Positions 1 through 7,709 of a DNA stretch of 54,177 nt are shown in pieces. The DNA is from Flemingiibacterium sp045636145 (GTDB taxonomy: Bacteria > Bacillota > Clostridia > Oscillospirales > CAG-272): assembly GCA_045636145.1 (NCBI GenBank), contig JAZTWV010000005.1:1-54177 (forward strand), written 5' to 3'. Both the position numbers and the translations under genes were made by a program. The notes beneath the pieces were generated by a model. It had not been told where the DNA came from. It saw only the letters and a list, made by a program, of their open reading frames with translations, and did no database searches. The first letter of the stretch is position 1. Every line of letters starts with the position of its first letter.

Positions 1-2688
1 GACTTCCTTAGCCTTTTCGCCGAAGATAGCACGGAGAAGTCTCTCTTCGGGAGTAAGCTCAGTTTCACCCTTAGGTGTAACCTTACCAACGAGGATATCT
101 CCTGAATGAACCTCTGCACCGATGCGGATGATACCTCTGTCGTCAAGGTCCTTGAGTGCGTCATCACCGACGTTGGGGATGTCTCTTGTAATTTCTTCAG
201 GTCCGAGCTTTGTATCTCTGGGCTCTGTTTCGTATTCTTCAATATGAATTGATGTGTAAATATCGTCGCGCACGAGACGCTCGTTAAGAAGTACCGCGTC
301 CTCGTAGTTGTAGCCTTCCCAGGTCATGAAGCCGATGAGGGCGTTCTTGCCGAGGGAGATTTCGCCGTTATCGGTTGCGGGACCGTCGGCAATGACCTGC
401 TTCTGTTCAACACGCTCGCCCACATCAACGATGGGCTTCTGGTTTACGCAGGTGCCCTGATTTGAGCGCTTGAACTTAATGAGATGGTAAACATCCTTTG
501 TGCCGGAGTCGGTACGGATAACGATCTCGTCAGCGCATACCTTTTCAACATATCCGGCATTTCTTGCACATACAACAACACCGGAGTCAACGGCTGCCTT
601 GTACTCCATACCGGTTGCAACGATAGGAGAGTTGGAAACGAGGAGCGGAACTGCCTGCTTCTGCATGTTCGAACCCATGAGCGCACGGGAGTTGTCGTCG
701 TTTTCAAGGAAGGGGATGCAGGCGGTTGCAACGGAAACAACCATCTTAGGTGAAACGTCCATATAGTCCGCTTCTTCTGCGTTGAATTCGATGATCTCGT
801 TTCTGCGGCGTCCGGAAATACGCTTGTTTACAAAGTGTCCGTTTTCATCAAGAGGCTCGTTAGCCTGTGCTACAGTATAATTATCTTCCACATCCGCGGT
901 CATGTATTCGACCTCATCGGTAACTATACCGGTTGCCTTGTCGATCTTGCGGTAAGGTGCTTCGATGAAACCGTAGTTGTTGATCTTAGCATAGGTGGAA
1001 AGATAGGAAATAAGACCGATGTTAGGACCTTCGGGAGTCTCGATAGGGCACATACGACCGTAGTGGGTGTAGTGTACGTCGCGGACCTCGAAGGATGCAC
1101 GGTCACGGGACAGACCGCCTGGACCGAGTGCCGACAAACGGCGCTTGTGCGTAAGCTCGGCGAGAGGGTTGTTCTGATCCATGAACTGTGAAAGCGGAGA
1201 AGAACCGAAAAATTCACGGATAGCTGTGACAACGGGTCTGATGTTTATAAGTGTGTTGGGGGTGAGAGTTTCCGCATCCTGGGTTGTCATGCGCTCTTTA
1301 ACGGTCTTGTCCATACGGGAGAAGCCGATGCGCAGCTGATTCTGCAGAAGCTCACCAACGGAGCGCAGACGACGGTTCCCGAGATGGTCGATGTCGTCCT
1401 TTGTTCCGATATCATGAGCAAGGCAGGTAAGATAGTTGATGGATGCAAAAATATCATCCTTTGTAATATGCTTCGGAGACAGCTCGGCAATTCTTTCACG
1501 TGCCAGCTTCTTAAACTCGTCGATATCTCCGCCAACCTCTTCAAGAATCTCCATCATAACAGAGAGCTTGACCTTTTCGGTGATGCCGATATCCTCAAGA
1601 TCGCATCCGATAACATACTTCGGCTCAATCATGCCATTGCCGAATACCTTGACCTCGGTCTCGCCATCCTCAAGCAGCAGATATACTTCGTTGACACCTG
1701 CATTCTCAATAGCCATAGCCTTGTCGTTGTCAAGAAGCTCATTTGCATCAAAGAGGAGCTCGCCCGTGATGGGAGAAACAACAGGACGCGCAAGAGCGTG
1801 ACCGGCAATGCGCTTGCCAAGAGCCAGCTTTTTGTCGTACTTATAGCGTCCGACAGGTGCCAAGTCATAGCGCTTGGGATCAAAGAAAAGATTATTGATA
1901 AGAAGCTGTGCGCTTTCAACCAGCGGAGGCTCGCCGGGACGGAGCTTTTTGTAGATTTCCTTAAGAGCCTCGTCGCCAAGGGAGGTATGATTCTTGTCGG
2001 CTTCAGCCTGCATCATATCCTTGTCCATGGTTGCGATGAGCTTGGGATCCTCACCGAAATATTTAATGATCTCATCGTTTGCTTCAATGCCGAGGGCACG
2101 GATGAGAACGGTAACGGGAATCTTGCGGTTTTTATCTATGCGTACATAGAAAATATCGTTGGCATCGGTCTCGTATTCAAGCCATGCACCGCGGTAAGGA
2201 ATAACGGTAGCCGTATAGATGACCTTACCTGTCTTGTCGATAGAGGTCTCATAATATATACCCGGAGATCTTACGATCTGGGATACGATAACGCGCTCTG
2301 CACCGTTGATTATAAATGTACCGTTGTCGGTCATCAGTGGGAAGTCGCCCATAAATACCGCTGACTCTTTAACCTCTCCGGTTGCTTTGTTTGTAAGGCG
2401 TACCGTAACGCGCAGAGGAGCTGCGAAATTGGTGTCGCGTTCCTTGCACTCCTCCTCAGGGTACTTAGGGGTCGGGTCGATGGTATAATCAATGAATTCG
2501 ATAACGAGATTGCCGGAATAGTCGGTAATCGGCGACACGTCACGCAGCACCTCGCGGAGTCCCTCTTCGAGGAACCACCTGTATGACTTCTTCTGCACCT
2601 CGATAAGATTAGGCATCTCCAGAGTGTCGCCTATTTTAGCGAAACTCATTCGTTCAGTCTTGCCGAGCATCGTGGGGTTGACCACCAT
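1..2688 (-). CDS. rpoB: RNA polymerase beta subunit (5' part; 3' end outside window)
   Basis: Catalytic beta subunit of RNA polymerase, forming much of the active-site cleft with beta'. The minus strand is open for exactly 896 codons and runs off the window edge, so roughly the last quarter is missing. The protein opens MVVNPTMLGKTERMSF, followed by the beta lobes. The rifampicin-binding segment lies at about 1110-1210 and contains SQFMDQNNPLAEL, THKRRLSAL and GPGGLSRDR, with the Asp, His and Ser positions of rifampicin-sensitive enzymes. ATG at 2688-2686 matches clostridial RpoB N-termini; a GGAG lies 11 nt upstream. The frame stays open to an upstream ATG that would add 15 residues. Unusually, the upstream neighbour is divergent rpsT rather than rplL. 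The gene has its own promoter at 2954-2982. Confidence 0.98.
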   Translation of the reverse strand, partial: MVVNPTMLGKTERMSFAKIGDTLEMPNLIEVQKKSYRWFLEEGLREVLRDVSPITDYSGNLVIEFIDYTIDPTPKYPEEECKERDTNFAAPLRVTVRLTNKATGEVKESAVFMGDFPLMTDNGTFIINGAERVIVSQIVRSPGIYYETSIDKTGKVIYTATVIPYRGAWLEYETDANDIFYVRIDKNRKIPVTVLIRALGIEANDEIIKYFGEDPKLIATMDKDMMQAEADKNHTSLGDEALKEIYKKLRPGEPPLVESAQLLINNLFFDPKRYDLAPVGRYKYDKKLALGKRIAGHALARPVVSPITGELLFDANELLDNDKAMAIENAGVNEVYLLLEDGETEVKVFGNGMIEPKYVIGCDLEDIGITEKVKLSVMMEILEEVGGDIDEFKKLARERIAELSPKHITKDDIFASINYLTCLAHDIGTKDDIDHLGNRRLRSVGELLQNQLRIGFSRMDKTVKERMTTQDAETLTPNTLINIRPVVTAIREFFGSSPLSQFMDQNNPLAELTHKRRLSALGPGGLSRDRASFEVRDVHYTHYGRMCPIETPEGPNIGLISYLSTYAKINNYGFIEAPYRKIDKATGIVTDEVEYMTADVEDNYTVAQANEPLDENGHFVNKRISGRRRNEIIEFNAEEADYMDVSPKMVVSVATACIPFLENDDNSRALMGSNMQKQAVPLLVSNSPIVATGMEYKAAVDSGVVVCARNAGYVEKVCADEIVIRTDSGTKDVYHLIKFKRSNQGTCVNQKPIVDVGERVEQKQVIADGPATDNGEISLGKNALIGFMTWEGYNYEDAVLLNERLVRDDIYTSIHIEEYETEPRDTKLGPEEITRDIPNVGDDALKDLDDRGIIRIGAEVHSGDILVGKVTPKGETELTPEERLLRAIFGEKAKEV

Positions 2689-2947
2689 AGAAACTATCAC
2701 TCCATTCAACAAAATTGACATCCGGGTATTCATGCGTTTGTACCGCTTTGCGGCACAAAACGTATTTCACGCCCTGCGGTGGCAAATAAAAAACTACAGG
2801 TAAAAGTTGCCGAATCCCTACATAGGATCAAATGTTACTTGTTTTTGCGGAAATCCACCTGTAATTTTATACAATAATTGCCTGCACTTCTGCGCATTTT
2901 TTGCCATCAGAGAAAAAGTGCGCATACTCAAAGCGATTATAATGCAG
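2689..2947 (-). promoter_or_regulatory. rpoB mRNA leader, about 260 nt
   Basis: Untranslated stretch between the predicted transcription start (about 2947) and the rpoB ATG. It holds a short hairpin at 2743-2753 (CCGC-TTT-GCGG) and a 7-bp inverted pair TACAGGT (2795-2801)/ACCTGTA (2857-2863) that could close a 69-nt domain. No T-run follows either element, so neither looks like a simple terminator. I do not recognise it as a named leader family. Confidence 0.4.
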
Positions 2948-2953
2948 TGTATT

Positions 2954-2982
2954 ATTATATCACAGGTCTTTTTATTTGTCAA
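2954..2982 (-). promoter_or_regulatory. Sigma-A promoter for rpoB
   Basis: Read on the minus strand: TTGACA (2982-2977), a 17-nt spacer, then TATAAT (2959-2954). It is a perfect consensus match in the right orientation. Confidence 0.85.
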
Positions 2983-3321
2983 TAGGTAAAATGAAAGTTT
3001 TTTCCAAGGTTTCGAAAAAAATTTCAGTTATCGGAAATGGCAGTGTGTTTTGCCGGATACAAAGAGAAAAAGGTGCCCAAAAACAGACACCTCTTTCTCC
3101 CTAAAAAATCTTTCAATATTTAAATGCATATTTAAGTCTGCATTTTGTTGAAATTTCATGCATATAAACTCTCTTGGCGAATTACCGCCGATTTTCTGTT
3201 TTGTTTCTAAAATTAAACTTCGAAAAGCATTGTTTTTTGCCTTCACAGCGAAAAAATCAATGAATTTTTAGGCTTGACCACTAAAAAATAAAATATTTTT
3301 TGAGAAATTTTCAAAAACCCT
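2983..3321. other. AT-rich intergenic gap between divergent rpoB and rpsT promoters
   Basis: About 340 nt with no convincing gene. The one clear structure is an inverted repeat at 3064-3075/3088-3099 (12-bp arms, one mismatch, 12-nt loop). It lacks a good T-run on either side. A 72-codon minus-strand ORF at 3028-3246 has no ribosome binding site or recognisable family. Confidence 0.5.
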
Positions 3322-3350
3322 TTGATATTTTGAAAAATTTGTGCTATGAT
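3322..3350 (+). promoter_or_regulatory. Promoter for rpsT
   Basis: TTGATA (3322-3327), 17-nt spacer, TATGAT (3345-3350). Transcription should start near 3357, giving a leader of about 97 nt. Confidence 0.75.
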
Positions 3351-3361
3351 ATATCGAGAAA

Positions 3362-3429
3362 TGCTGTTTATACAGCACAGGGCTCCCGGCTGCATCAGGC
3401 TAAAACTGTACAGTCAAGGCCTAATGCAG
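3362..3429 (+). promoter_or_regulatory. Structured leader of rpsT mRNA
   Basis: Two stem-loops precede the Shine-Dalgarno. The first is TGCTGT-TTAT-ACAGCA (3362-3377). The second has arms 3390-3400 and 3419-3429 (11 bp, one C·A mismatch) and a loop containing the self-complementary CTGTACAG. The second stem ends 11 nt before the GGAGGTG at 3441-3447. Autoregulation by S20 is an inference. Confidence 0.45.
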
Positions 3430-3453
3430 AAGATTTTGAAGGAGGTGAACAGT

Positions 3454-3720
3454 TTGCCGAACATTAAATCCGCAAAGAAGCGCGTTAAGGTTATCGAAGC
3501 TAAGACCATGCAGAATAAGATGCTCAAGACCGCGCTTAAGACTTCTATGAAGAAGTATGAAGCAGCACTCGCTTCCGGTGATAAGGCTGCAGCCGCTGAA
3601 ACTTATAAAGCAGCAGTCAAGAAGATCGACCAGGCAGTAGCTCAGGGTCTTCTCCACAAGAACAACGCCGCAAGAAAGAAGAGCAACTATACTGTAAAGC
3701 TCAACAATCTCGGTGCGTAA
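3454..3720 (+). CDS. rpsT: 30S ribosomal protein S20
   Basis: Binds 16S rRNA early in small-subunit assembly. The 88-residue product starts (M)PNIKSAKKRVKV and is rich in Lys and Ala with the helical pattern of S20; the usual length is 85-90. The start is TTG at 3454, seven nucleotides after GGAGGTG (3441-3447). An in-frame ATG upstream at 3346 sits inside the promoter -10 box and would add 36 residues foreign to S20, so it is rejected. The gene is monocistronic, between the promoter at 3322 and the terminator at 3742. A UUG start is notable because E. coli rpsT also uses UUG and it matters there for autoregulation. Confidence 0.97.
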   Translation: MPNIKSAKKRVKVIEAKTMQNKMLKTALKTSMKKYEAALASGDKAAAAETYKAAVKKIDQAVAQGLLHKNNAARKKSNYTVKLNNLGA

Positions 3721-3741
3721 CTGCTCTTAATATGTAATTTT

Positions 3742-3770
3742 GGTGATGAAGCTTTTTTCATCACCTTTTT
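3742..3770 (+). terminator. Rho-independent terminator of rpsT
   Basis: Perfect 9-bp stem GGTGATGAA/TTCATCACC (3742-3750/3757-3765), 6-nt loop, then five Ts. It overlaps the stop codon of the convergent minus-strand gene. That strand lacks a T-run, so it probably works one way. Confidence 0.85.
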
Positions 3771-4657
3771 ACTTTAGTGGTGCTCCATACACGACCGTAT
3801 ACATCCACTGCCGTGCGGTAGATATCCTCGCCCGATGTGATATCGGCAAGCAGAAAACCGCAGGTGCTGCCTACGGCACTGATATCAGCTTTCGAGGAGC
3901 GGTGACGGCTGAGATTAAAAAAAGCAAGTGCCTCCGACAGCCTTTCGGTATCACTGAGAGCCATTTTCGGAGTGTCGCCGAGACGAATATACACAAAGCT
4001 GTCAAGACATCCGTCCGAGGCGGAAAAAGTCATGCGCAGATTTTCACTTTCCGCCGTAAATACGTCCCCTGCTTCTGACAGAACGGGAGTGAGTGTGCCT
4101 GCGTTTGTTCCGAACATTGCGGCGATTCCTCTTTTGGCTAACTTTTCGCTGTATGCAATAACCTCGGGCAGAGGTGCCGAGACGGACTCCGATTCTTCTT
4201 CCGGAAGATTTTCAGTGATGGCAAGACTTACGTTTTGAATAGCTTTTGCTATTATGGTTACGGCTTCGCTGCTGTCGGTGTAATCCAAAGCCGCCAGCAG
4301 TGAGAATGTATCTGAAAATGCGTGAATATTCACGTTTTCACCTTTACGCATTTGCTTTGACAGCGATAACAGGGGAGTCACATCGACCTGTGATGGCAGG
4401 GCGGATACTGCATTTTCAAAGCGCAGTGCGGCGGCATACCGTTCCTCGGCTGACTGTGCCAAGTCCCATTCTCTGAGCGCGTCTGAACACAATGTTAGTG
4501 TGCCGCGGCAGTCGTCAAGCTCGTTTTTATGAAGTCTTGTGCCAAGATGCGTTGCCACAAGTCCGAGTACGAGACAAAGAACCGTAAGAGAAATTAAAAA
4601 AGTGTATGCTATTCGCGTGTCACGGAGATTCTCGTTGTCGCTTCTGAATTTTCTCAT
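3761..4657 (-). CDS. Membrane-anchored protein of unknown function, possibly distantly YpeB-like
   Basis: Predicted 298-residue protein. A basic N-terminus (MRKFRSDNENLRD) is followed by one strong transmembrane segment at about residues 16-38 (FLISLTVLCLVLGLVA), then a mostly helical extracytoplasmic part and a C-terminal region of about 90 residues with a beta-like pattern ending DVYGRVWSTTKVKR. ATG at 4657 is chosen because GAGGT lies 7 nt upstream; an ATG 14 codons earlier has none. One N-terminal membrane anchor, a helical region containing ENAVSALP and a beta-rich tail loosely recall the germination protein YpeB (helical part plus PepSY domains). It is clearly shorter than YpeB and I cannot claim homology by eye. 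It is divergent from trmL and convergent with rpsT. Confidence 0.6.
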   Translation of the reverse strand: MRKFRSDNENLRDTRIAYTFLISLTVLCLVLGLVATHLGTRLHKNELDDCRGTLTLCSDALREWDLAQSAEERYAAALRFENAVSALPSQVDVTPLLSLSKQMRKGENVNIHAFSDTFSLLAALDYTDSSEAVTIIAKAIQNVSLAITENLPEEESESVSAPLPEVIAYSEKLAKRGIAAMFGTNAGTLTPVLSEAGDVFTAESENLRMTFSASDGCLDSFVYIRLGDTPKMALSDTERLSEALAFFNLSRHRSSKADISAVGSTCGFLLADITSGEDIYRTAVDVYGRVWSTTKVKR

Positions 4658-4747
4658 GGTATACCTCGCTTGTGCCGGGGGCGGCGTACTTTTTATCAAA
4701 TCTATTGTACCCCGAAAAAATCAAATTATTTTCAGTGGAGAAAAGAA

Positions 4748-5269
4748 ATGAATGAAATTTCTTCAAATAAAAGTATAAATATAGTCCTTGTGGAGCCTGA
4801 GATACCTCAGAATACAGGCAATATTGCCCGTACCTGTGCCGCAACCGGTGCGGCACTTCATCTTGTGCGCCCTCTTGGATTTGAGATAGATGACCGTAAA
4901 TTAAAGCGTGCCGGACTTGATTATTGGGACAAGCTTGATATTACATACTACGACGGACTTGACGATTTCTTCGGCAAGAATCCCGATGCGGAGTTTTTCC
5001 TATTTACCACCAAGGCAAAGCATTGCTACAGCGATATAGTTTACCCGAAGCGAGTGTTCCTAATGTTCGGCAAGGAGACAAAGGGGCTTCCCGAAGAGCT
5101 TTTATATGGGAATCCCACAAGATGTGTGCGTATACCCATGCGTGACACACTTCGCTCACTGAATCTGTCAAATTCGGCGGCGATCGCCGTGTACGAGGTA
5201 CTGCGCCAGCGCGGCTTTGAAGGTCTGCGTGAGGACGGAGAGCTGACAAAATACAAATGGGATAAATGA
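4748..5269 (+). CDS. trmL: tRNA (cytidine/uridine-34-2'-O)-methyltransferase, SPOUT family
   Basis: Methylates the 2'-O of the wobble nucleotide of tRNA-Leu isoacceptors using S-adenosylmethionine. The 173 residues show the SpoU/TrmL signatures: EPEIPQNTGNIARTCA near the N-terminus (RNA binding and catalysis), LMFGKETKGLP (SAM knot motif 2) and IPMRDTLRSLNLSNSAA (motif 3, trefoil knot). Length matches single-domain TrmL enzymes (about 155-175), which lack the extra RNA-binding domain of TrmH. ATG at 4748 follows GGAG by 7 nt; the frame extends upstream without a ribosome binding site. Divergent from the 3761-4657 gene. No clear terminator separates it from the SRP RNA promoter. Confidence 0.92.
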   Translation: MNEISSNKSINIVLVEPEIPQNTGNIARTCAATGAALHLVRPLGFEIDDRKLKRAGLDYWDKLDITYYDGLDDFFGKNPDAEFFLFTTKAKHCYSDIVYPKRVFLMFGKETKGLPEELLYGNPTRCVRIPMRDTLRSLNLSNSAAIAVYEVLRQRGFEGLREDGELTKYKWDK

Positions 5270-5323
5270 CACGGCAGTAAACAGGTCAAATTATATCCCC
5301 AATGTTAAATTTCAAAAAAACTC

Positions 5324-5352
5324 TTGCATTATTATAAAAAATCTGATATAAT
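5324..5352 (+). promoter_or_regulatory. Promoter of the SRP RNA
   Basis: TTGCAT (5324-5329), 17-nt spacer ending TGA, then TATAAT (5347-5352), an extended -10. Transcription would begin near 5359; a small hairpin TCGGG/CCCGA precedes the mature RNA. Confidence 0.75.
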
Positions 5353-5387
5353 ATATTACCGTCGGGCAAAATGACCCGATAGTAAAC

Positions 5388-5693
5388 GACAAGCTATAAA
5401 ATAAGGCCATACCGGCCGGGGAATCAGCGGTGCCTTGTAACCTGCAATCCGCTATAGCAGGGGTGATCCCATTAGTAAGGGCTGATTTTGTGTGGTCTGC
5501 ACATGGGATTTTATATGTTGAAGGATGGGTCTTACGCAATCGGAAGCCGTGAACCATGTCAGGTGGGGAACCAAGCAGCATTAAGCGGTCGCTCCGATGT
5601 GCCGTAAGGTCGCCTGTCCGGAGTATATGCCCATGTTCACGCACATAGGCGCAGTTCGAGCTTTTGGTGTATGGCCTTATTTTATAGCTTGTC
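5388..5693 (+). ncRNA. ffs: Signal recognition particle RNA, large Bacillota type
   Basis: RNA scaffold of the SRP, pairing with Ffh and the receptor FtsY (encoded at 22498). The apical S-domain core is recognisable: GTGAACCATGTCAGG at about 5549, followed by GGGGAACCAAGCAGCATTAAG-type symmetric and asymmetric loops. The Alu-type 5' region (GGCCGGGGAATC) marks the large, roughly 270-300 nt form found in Bacillus and Clostridia. The ends are complementary over 25 nt (5388-5412 with 5669-5693), then CTATTTTTT, so the closing helix may double as the terminator. Gene order SRP RNA-dnaX-ebfC-recR matches B. subtilis scr-dnaX-yaaK-recR. Exact ends are estimates. Confidence 0.93.
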
Positions 5694-5723
5694 CTATTTT
5701 TTAGAGCGAGGTGACGGAAGAAA

Positions 5724-7331
5724 ATGCATCAGGCACTGTACAGAAAATGGCGTCCGCAGAGCTTTTCCGACGTCTGCGGTCAGGATCATATCACCGCTAT
5801 ACTTCGCTATGGGGTTGAAAATAAAAAAACATCCCATGCCTATCTTTTTACAGGCTCGCGCGGAACGGGAAAGACCACCTGCGCAAAGATACTTGCCAAA
5901 GCCGTAAACTGCGAATCGCCCGTAAACGGCGATCCCTGCGGTAAATGTGCCGCTTGCCTTGCGGCAGATAGGGGAAGCTGTATTGATATCGTAGAGATGG
6001 ATGCCGCATCAAACAACGGCGTTGACGATATCCGTCAGATACGCGACGAGGTGGAATATCTTCCTGCGGAGCTTACCAAAAAGGTGTATATCATCGACGA
6101 GGTGCATATGCTGTCGGCAAGCGCATTCAACGCGCTCCTAAAGACCCTTGAAGAGCCGCCGGCACACGTGATGTTTATTCTTGCCACAACGGAGCTTCAG
6201 AAAATTCCGGCAACTATCCTGTCACGCTGTCAGCGTTTCGATTTCAGACGGATCTCAAGCGATGTTATCGCGGCAAGGCTTGAACATATTGCGGCGTCCG
6301 AGAAAATAGAGCTTGACCACGAGGCGGCATTTATGCTTGCTCATCTTGCTCAGGGCGGAATGCGCGATGCAATATCTTTGCTTGAGCTATGCTCCGGTGA
6401 TGACAGACCTGTCACCACATCCGTGGTTGAGGAAATTGCAGGCACAGGCGGCAGAGATGTTATCATTAAGCTGCTTTCTGCTGTATGTGACAAGGACTAC
6501 GACACCATATTCGGTGAGATCGGCAAAATGTTTGCATCAAGCAAGGACATAGCCGTATTTTGGCAGGACCTTATCGGTTTTTACCGTGATATGCTGGTAG
6601 TGAAATCGACCAAAAACTCACGGGAGTATCTCGACCTTTCCGAGCGTCAGTACGGGGAGCTTACCACTATTTCGGGTCGGTTTGCCTCGGAAACGCTTAT
6701 ATATCACGCAAAGCTACTTGACGAAGCCCTTGTTTCCATGCGTCAGTCAAGCGCATCCAAGCGTGTCATTGCCGAAATGACCCTTGTGCGTATGTGCGAC
6801 GAGCGTTTTTCAACAACAAATGAGGCGTTGGCTTCAAGAATTACGCTTCTTGAGGACAAGCTGAAATCCGGTGCATACCGTGTGAATACTTCACCTGTAC
6901 AGAATGATGAAGTGCAAAAAAACGCAGTCATGCCAAAGTCCGAAGTAGAGAAAAAACGCGCAGAAAGTACGACGGACAAGGCTTCAGCCGAGACTAAAGC
7001 ACCTGTAAAAAAAGAATACAGACAGCTTTCCTATTGGGCAGAGCTTGTGCAGAAATGCTGTGAGCGTGATCTTATGCTTGGAAGCCTGCTTCGTGAATCC
7101 GCCAAGGGATTTACGGTCAACACGGATGAGCTTCTGCATATCCGCACCGGCAACAGAATGGCACTTACCATTATTACCAATATGTTCTCGGAGTTACTTG
7201 AGATACTTAACACTTTTGAGGACGGCAGGCTTACGGCAAATGACGTGAAGCTTGAATATGTTCCCGAAAAAAAGGATGACAAAAACAAAGCGCTCGATGA
7301 GCTTGCCGGCGCATCGGACGAAATCAATTAA
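5724..7331 (+). CDS. dnaX: DNA polymerase III subunits gamma/tau
   Basis: Clamp-loader ATPase that opens the beta clamp and, in the tau form, tethers polymerase and helicase. The 535 residues show the AAA+ core: Walker A GSRGTGKT (44-51), zinc-binding Cys63, Cys72, Cys75 and Cys78, Walker B YIIDEVHML (about 121-130), sensor 1 FILATTE and the arginine-finger motif LSRCQRF. Domain III follows to about residue 370, then a charged Lys/Glu linker and a tau-type C-terminal domain of about 105 residues. ATG at 5724 follows GAGGTGA. The linker DNA has slippery A-runs at 6916-6922 and 7007-7013; a -1 shift at the second would give a 446-residue gamma-like product. It heads dnaX-ebfC-recR and has no promoter of its own, so it may be read through from the SRP RNA. 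Confidence 0.96.
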   Translation: MHQALYRKWRPQSFSDVCGQDHITAILRYGVENKKTSHAYLFTGSRGTGKTTCAKILAKAVNCESPVNGDPCGKCAACLAADRGSCIDIVEMDAASNNGVDDIRQIRDEVEYLPAELTKKVYIIDEVHMLSASAFNALLKTLEEPPAHVMFILATTELQKIPATILSRCQRFDFRRISSDVIAARLEHIAASEKIELDHEAAFMLAHLAQGGMRDAISLLELCSGDDRPVTTSVVEEIAGTGGRDVIIKLLSAVCDKDYDTIFGEIGKMFASSKDIAVFWQDLIGFYRDMLVVKSTKNSREYLDLSERQYGELTTISGRFASETLIYHAKLLDEALVSMRQSSASKRVIAEMTLVRMCDERFSTTNEALASRITLLEDKLKSGAYRVNTSPVQNDEVQKNAVMPKSEVEKKRAESTTDKASAETKAPVKKEYRQLSYWAELVQKCCERDLMLGSLLRESAKGFTVNTDELLHIRTGNRMALTIITNMFSELLEILNTFEDGRLTANDVKLEYVPEKKDDKNKALDELAGASDEIN

Positions 7332-7355
7332 CAATATCGAAAGGATAACAGTAAA

Positions 7356-7703
7356 ATGAAAGCACGTTTACCAAAGGGTATGGGCGGCGGTCCCCAGAAT
7401 ATGAACGCAATGATAAGACAGGCGCAGAAGATGCAGGCTGACATGGAGACTCTCCAGGAGGAGCTTGATGCACGCGAGTATGATGTGTCCGCAGGCGGCG
7501 GTGTTGTCACCGTTAAGATAAACGGCAAGAAGGAGATACTTAATATTGGTCTTAAGCCCGAAATCGTTGATCCCGACGATATTGAATCTCTTTCCGATAT
7601 ACTTGTTGCCGCAGTTAACGAGGCTATCAAGAAGGTTGAAGATACAAACGCTGAGGAAATGCAGAAGATCACCGGCGACATTAACGTTCCGGGGCTGTTT
7701 TAA
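7356..7703 (+). CDS. ebfC: Nucleoid-associated protein, YbaB/EbfC family
   Basis: Small DNA-binding protein (115 residues) that forms a tweezer-like dimer. Visible features are the Met/Gly-rich N-terminus, the helix with MNAMIRQAQKMQADMETLQ, the beta core VSAGGGVVTVKINGKKEI and the C-terminal helix starting DDIESLSDIL, all typical. It lies between dnaX and recR, as in most bacteria, 24 nt after dnaX and 6 nt before recR, so co-transcription is expected. GAAAGGA upstream serves the ATG at 7356. It is often also named YaaK. Its exact role in recombination or nucleoid organisation is not settled for the family. Confidence 0.94.
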   Translation: MKARLPKGMGGGPQNMNAMIRQAQKMQADMETLQEELDAREYDVSAGGGVVTVKINGKKEILNIGLKPEIVDPDDIESLSDILVAAVNEAIKKVEDTNAEEMQKITGDINVPGLF

Positions 7704-7709
7704 TTTGCC

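Noticed and set aside
1384..2364. 326-codon plus-strand ORF opposite rpoB
   Set aside because: Antisense shadow of rpoB; no ribosome binding site or family pattern, and rpoB covers the whole stretch with clear conserved motifs.
3064..3099. Inverted repeat as a terminator
   Set aside because: Neither strand has a proper T-run after the stem, and no gene ends there.
3028..3246. 72-codon minus-strand ORF in the rpoB-rpsT gap
   Set aside because: No Shine-Dalgarno, no recognisable family, and it spans the 3064-3099 hairpin.
5312..5644. 110-codon minus-strand ORF across the SRP RNA
   Set aside because: The region is explained by the SRP RNA, whose conserved S-domain is on the plus strand.
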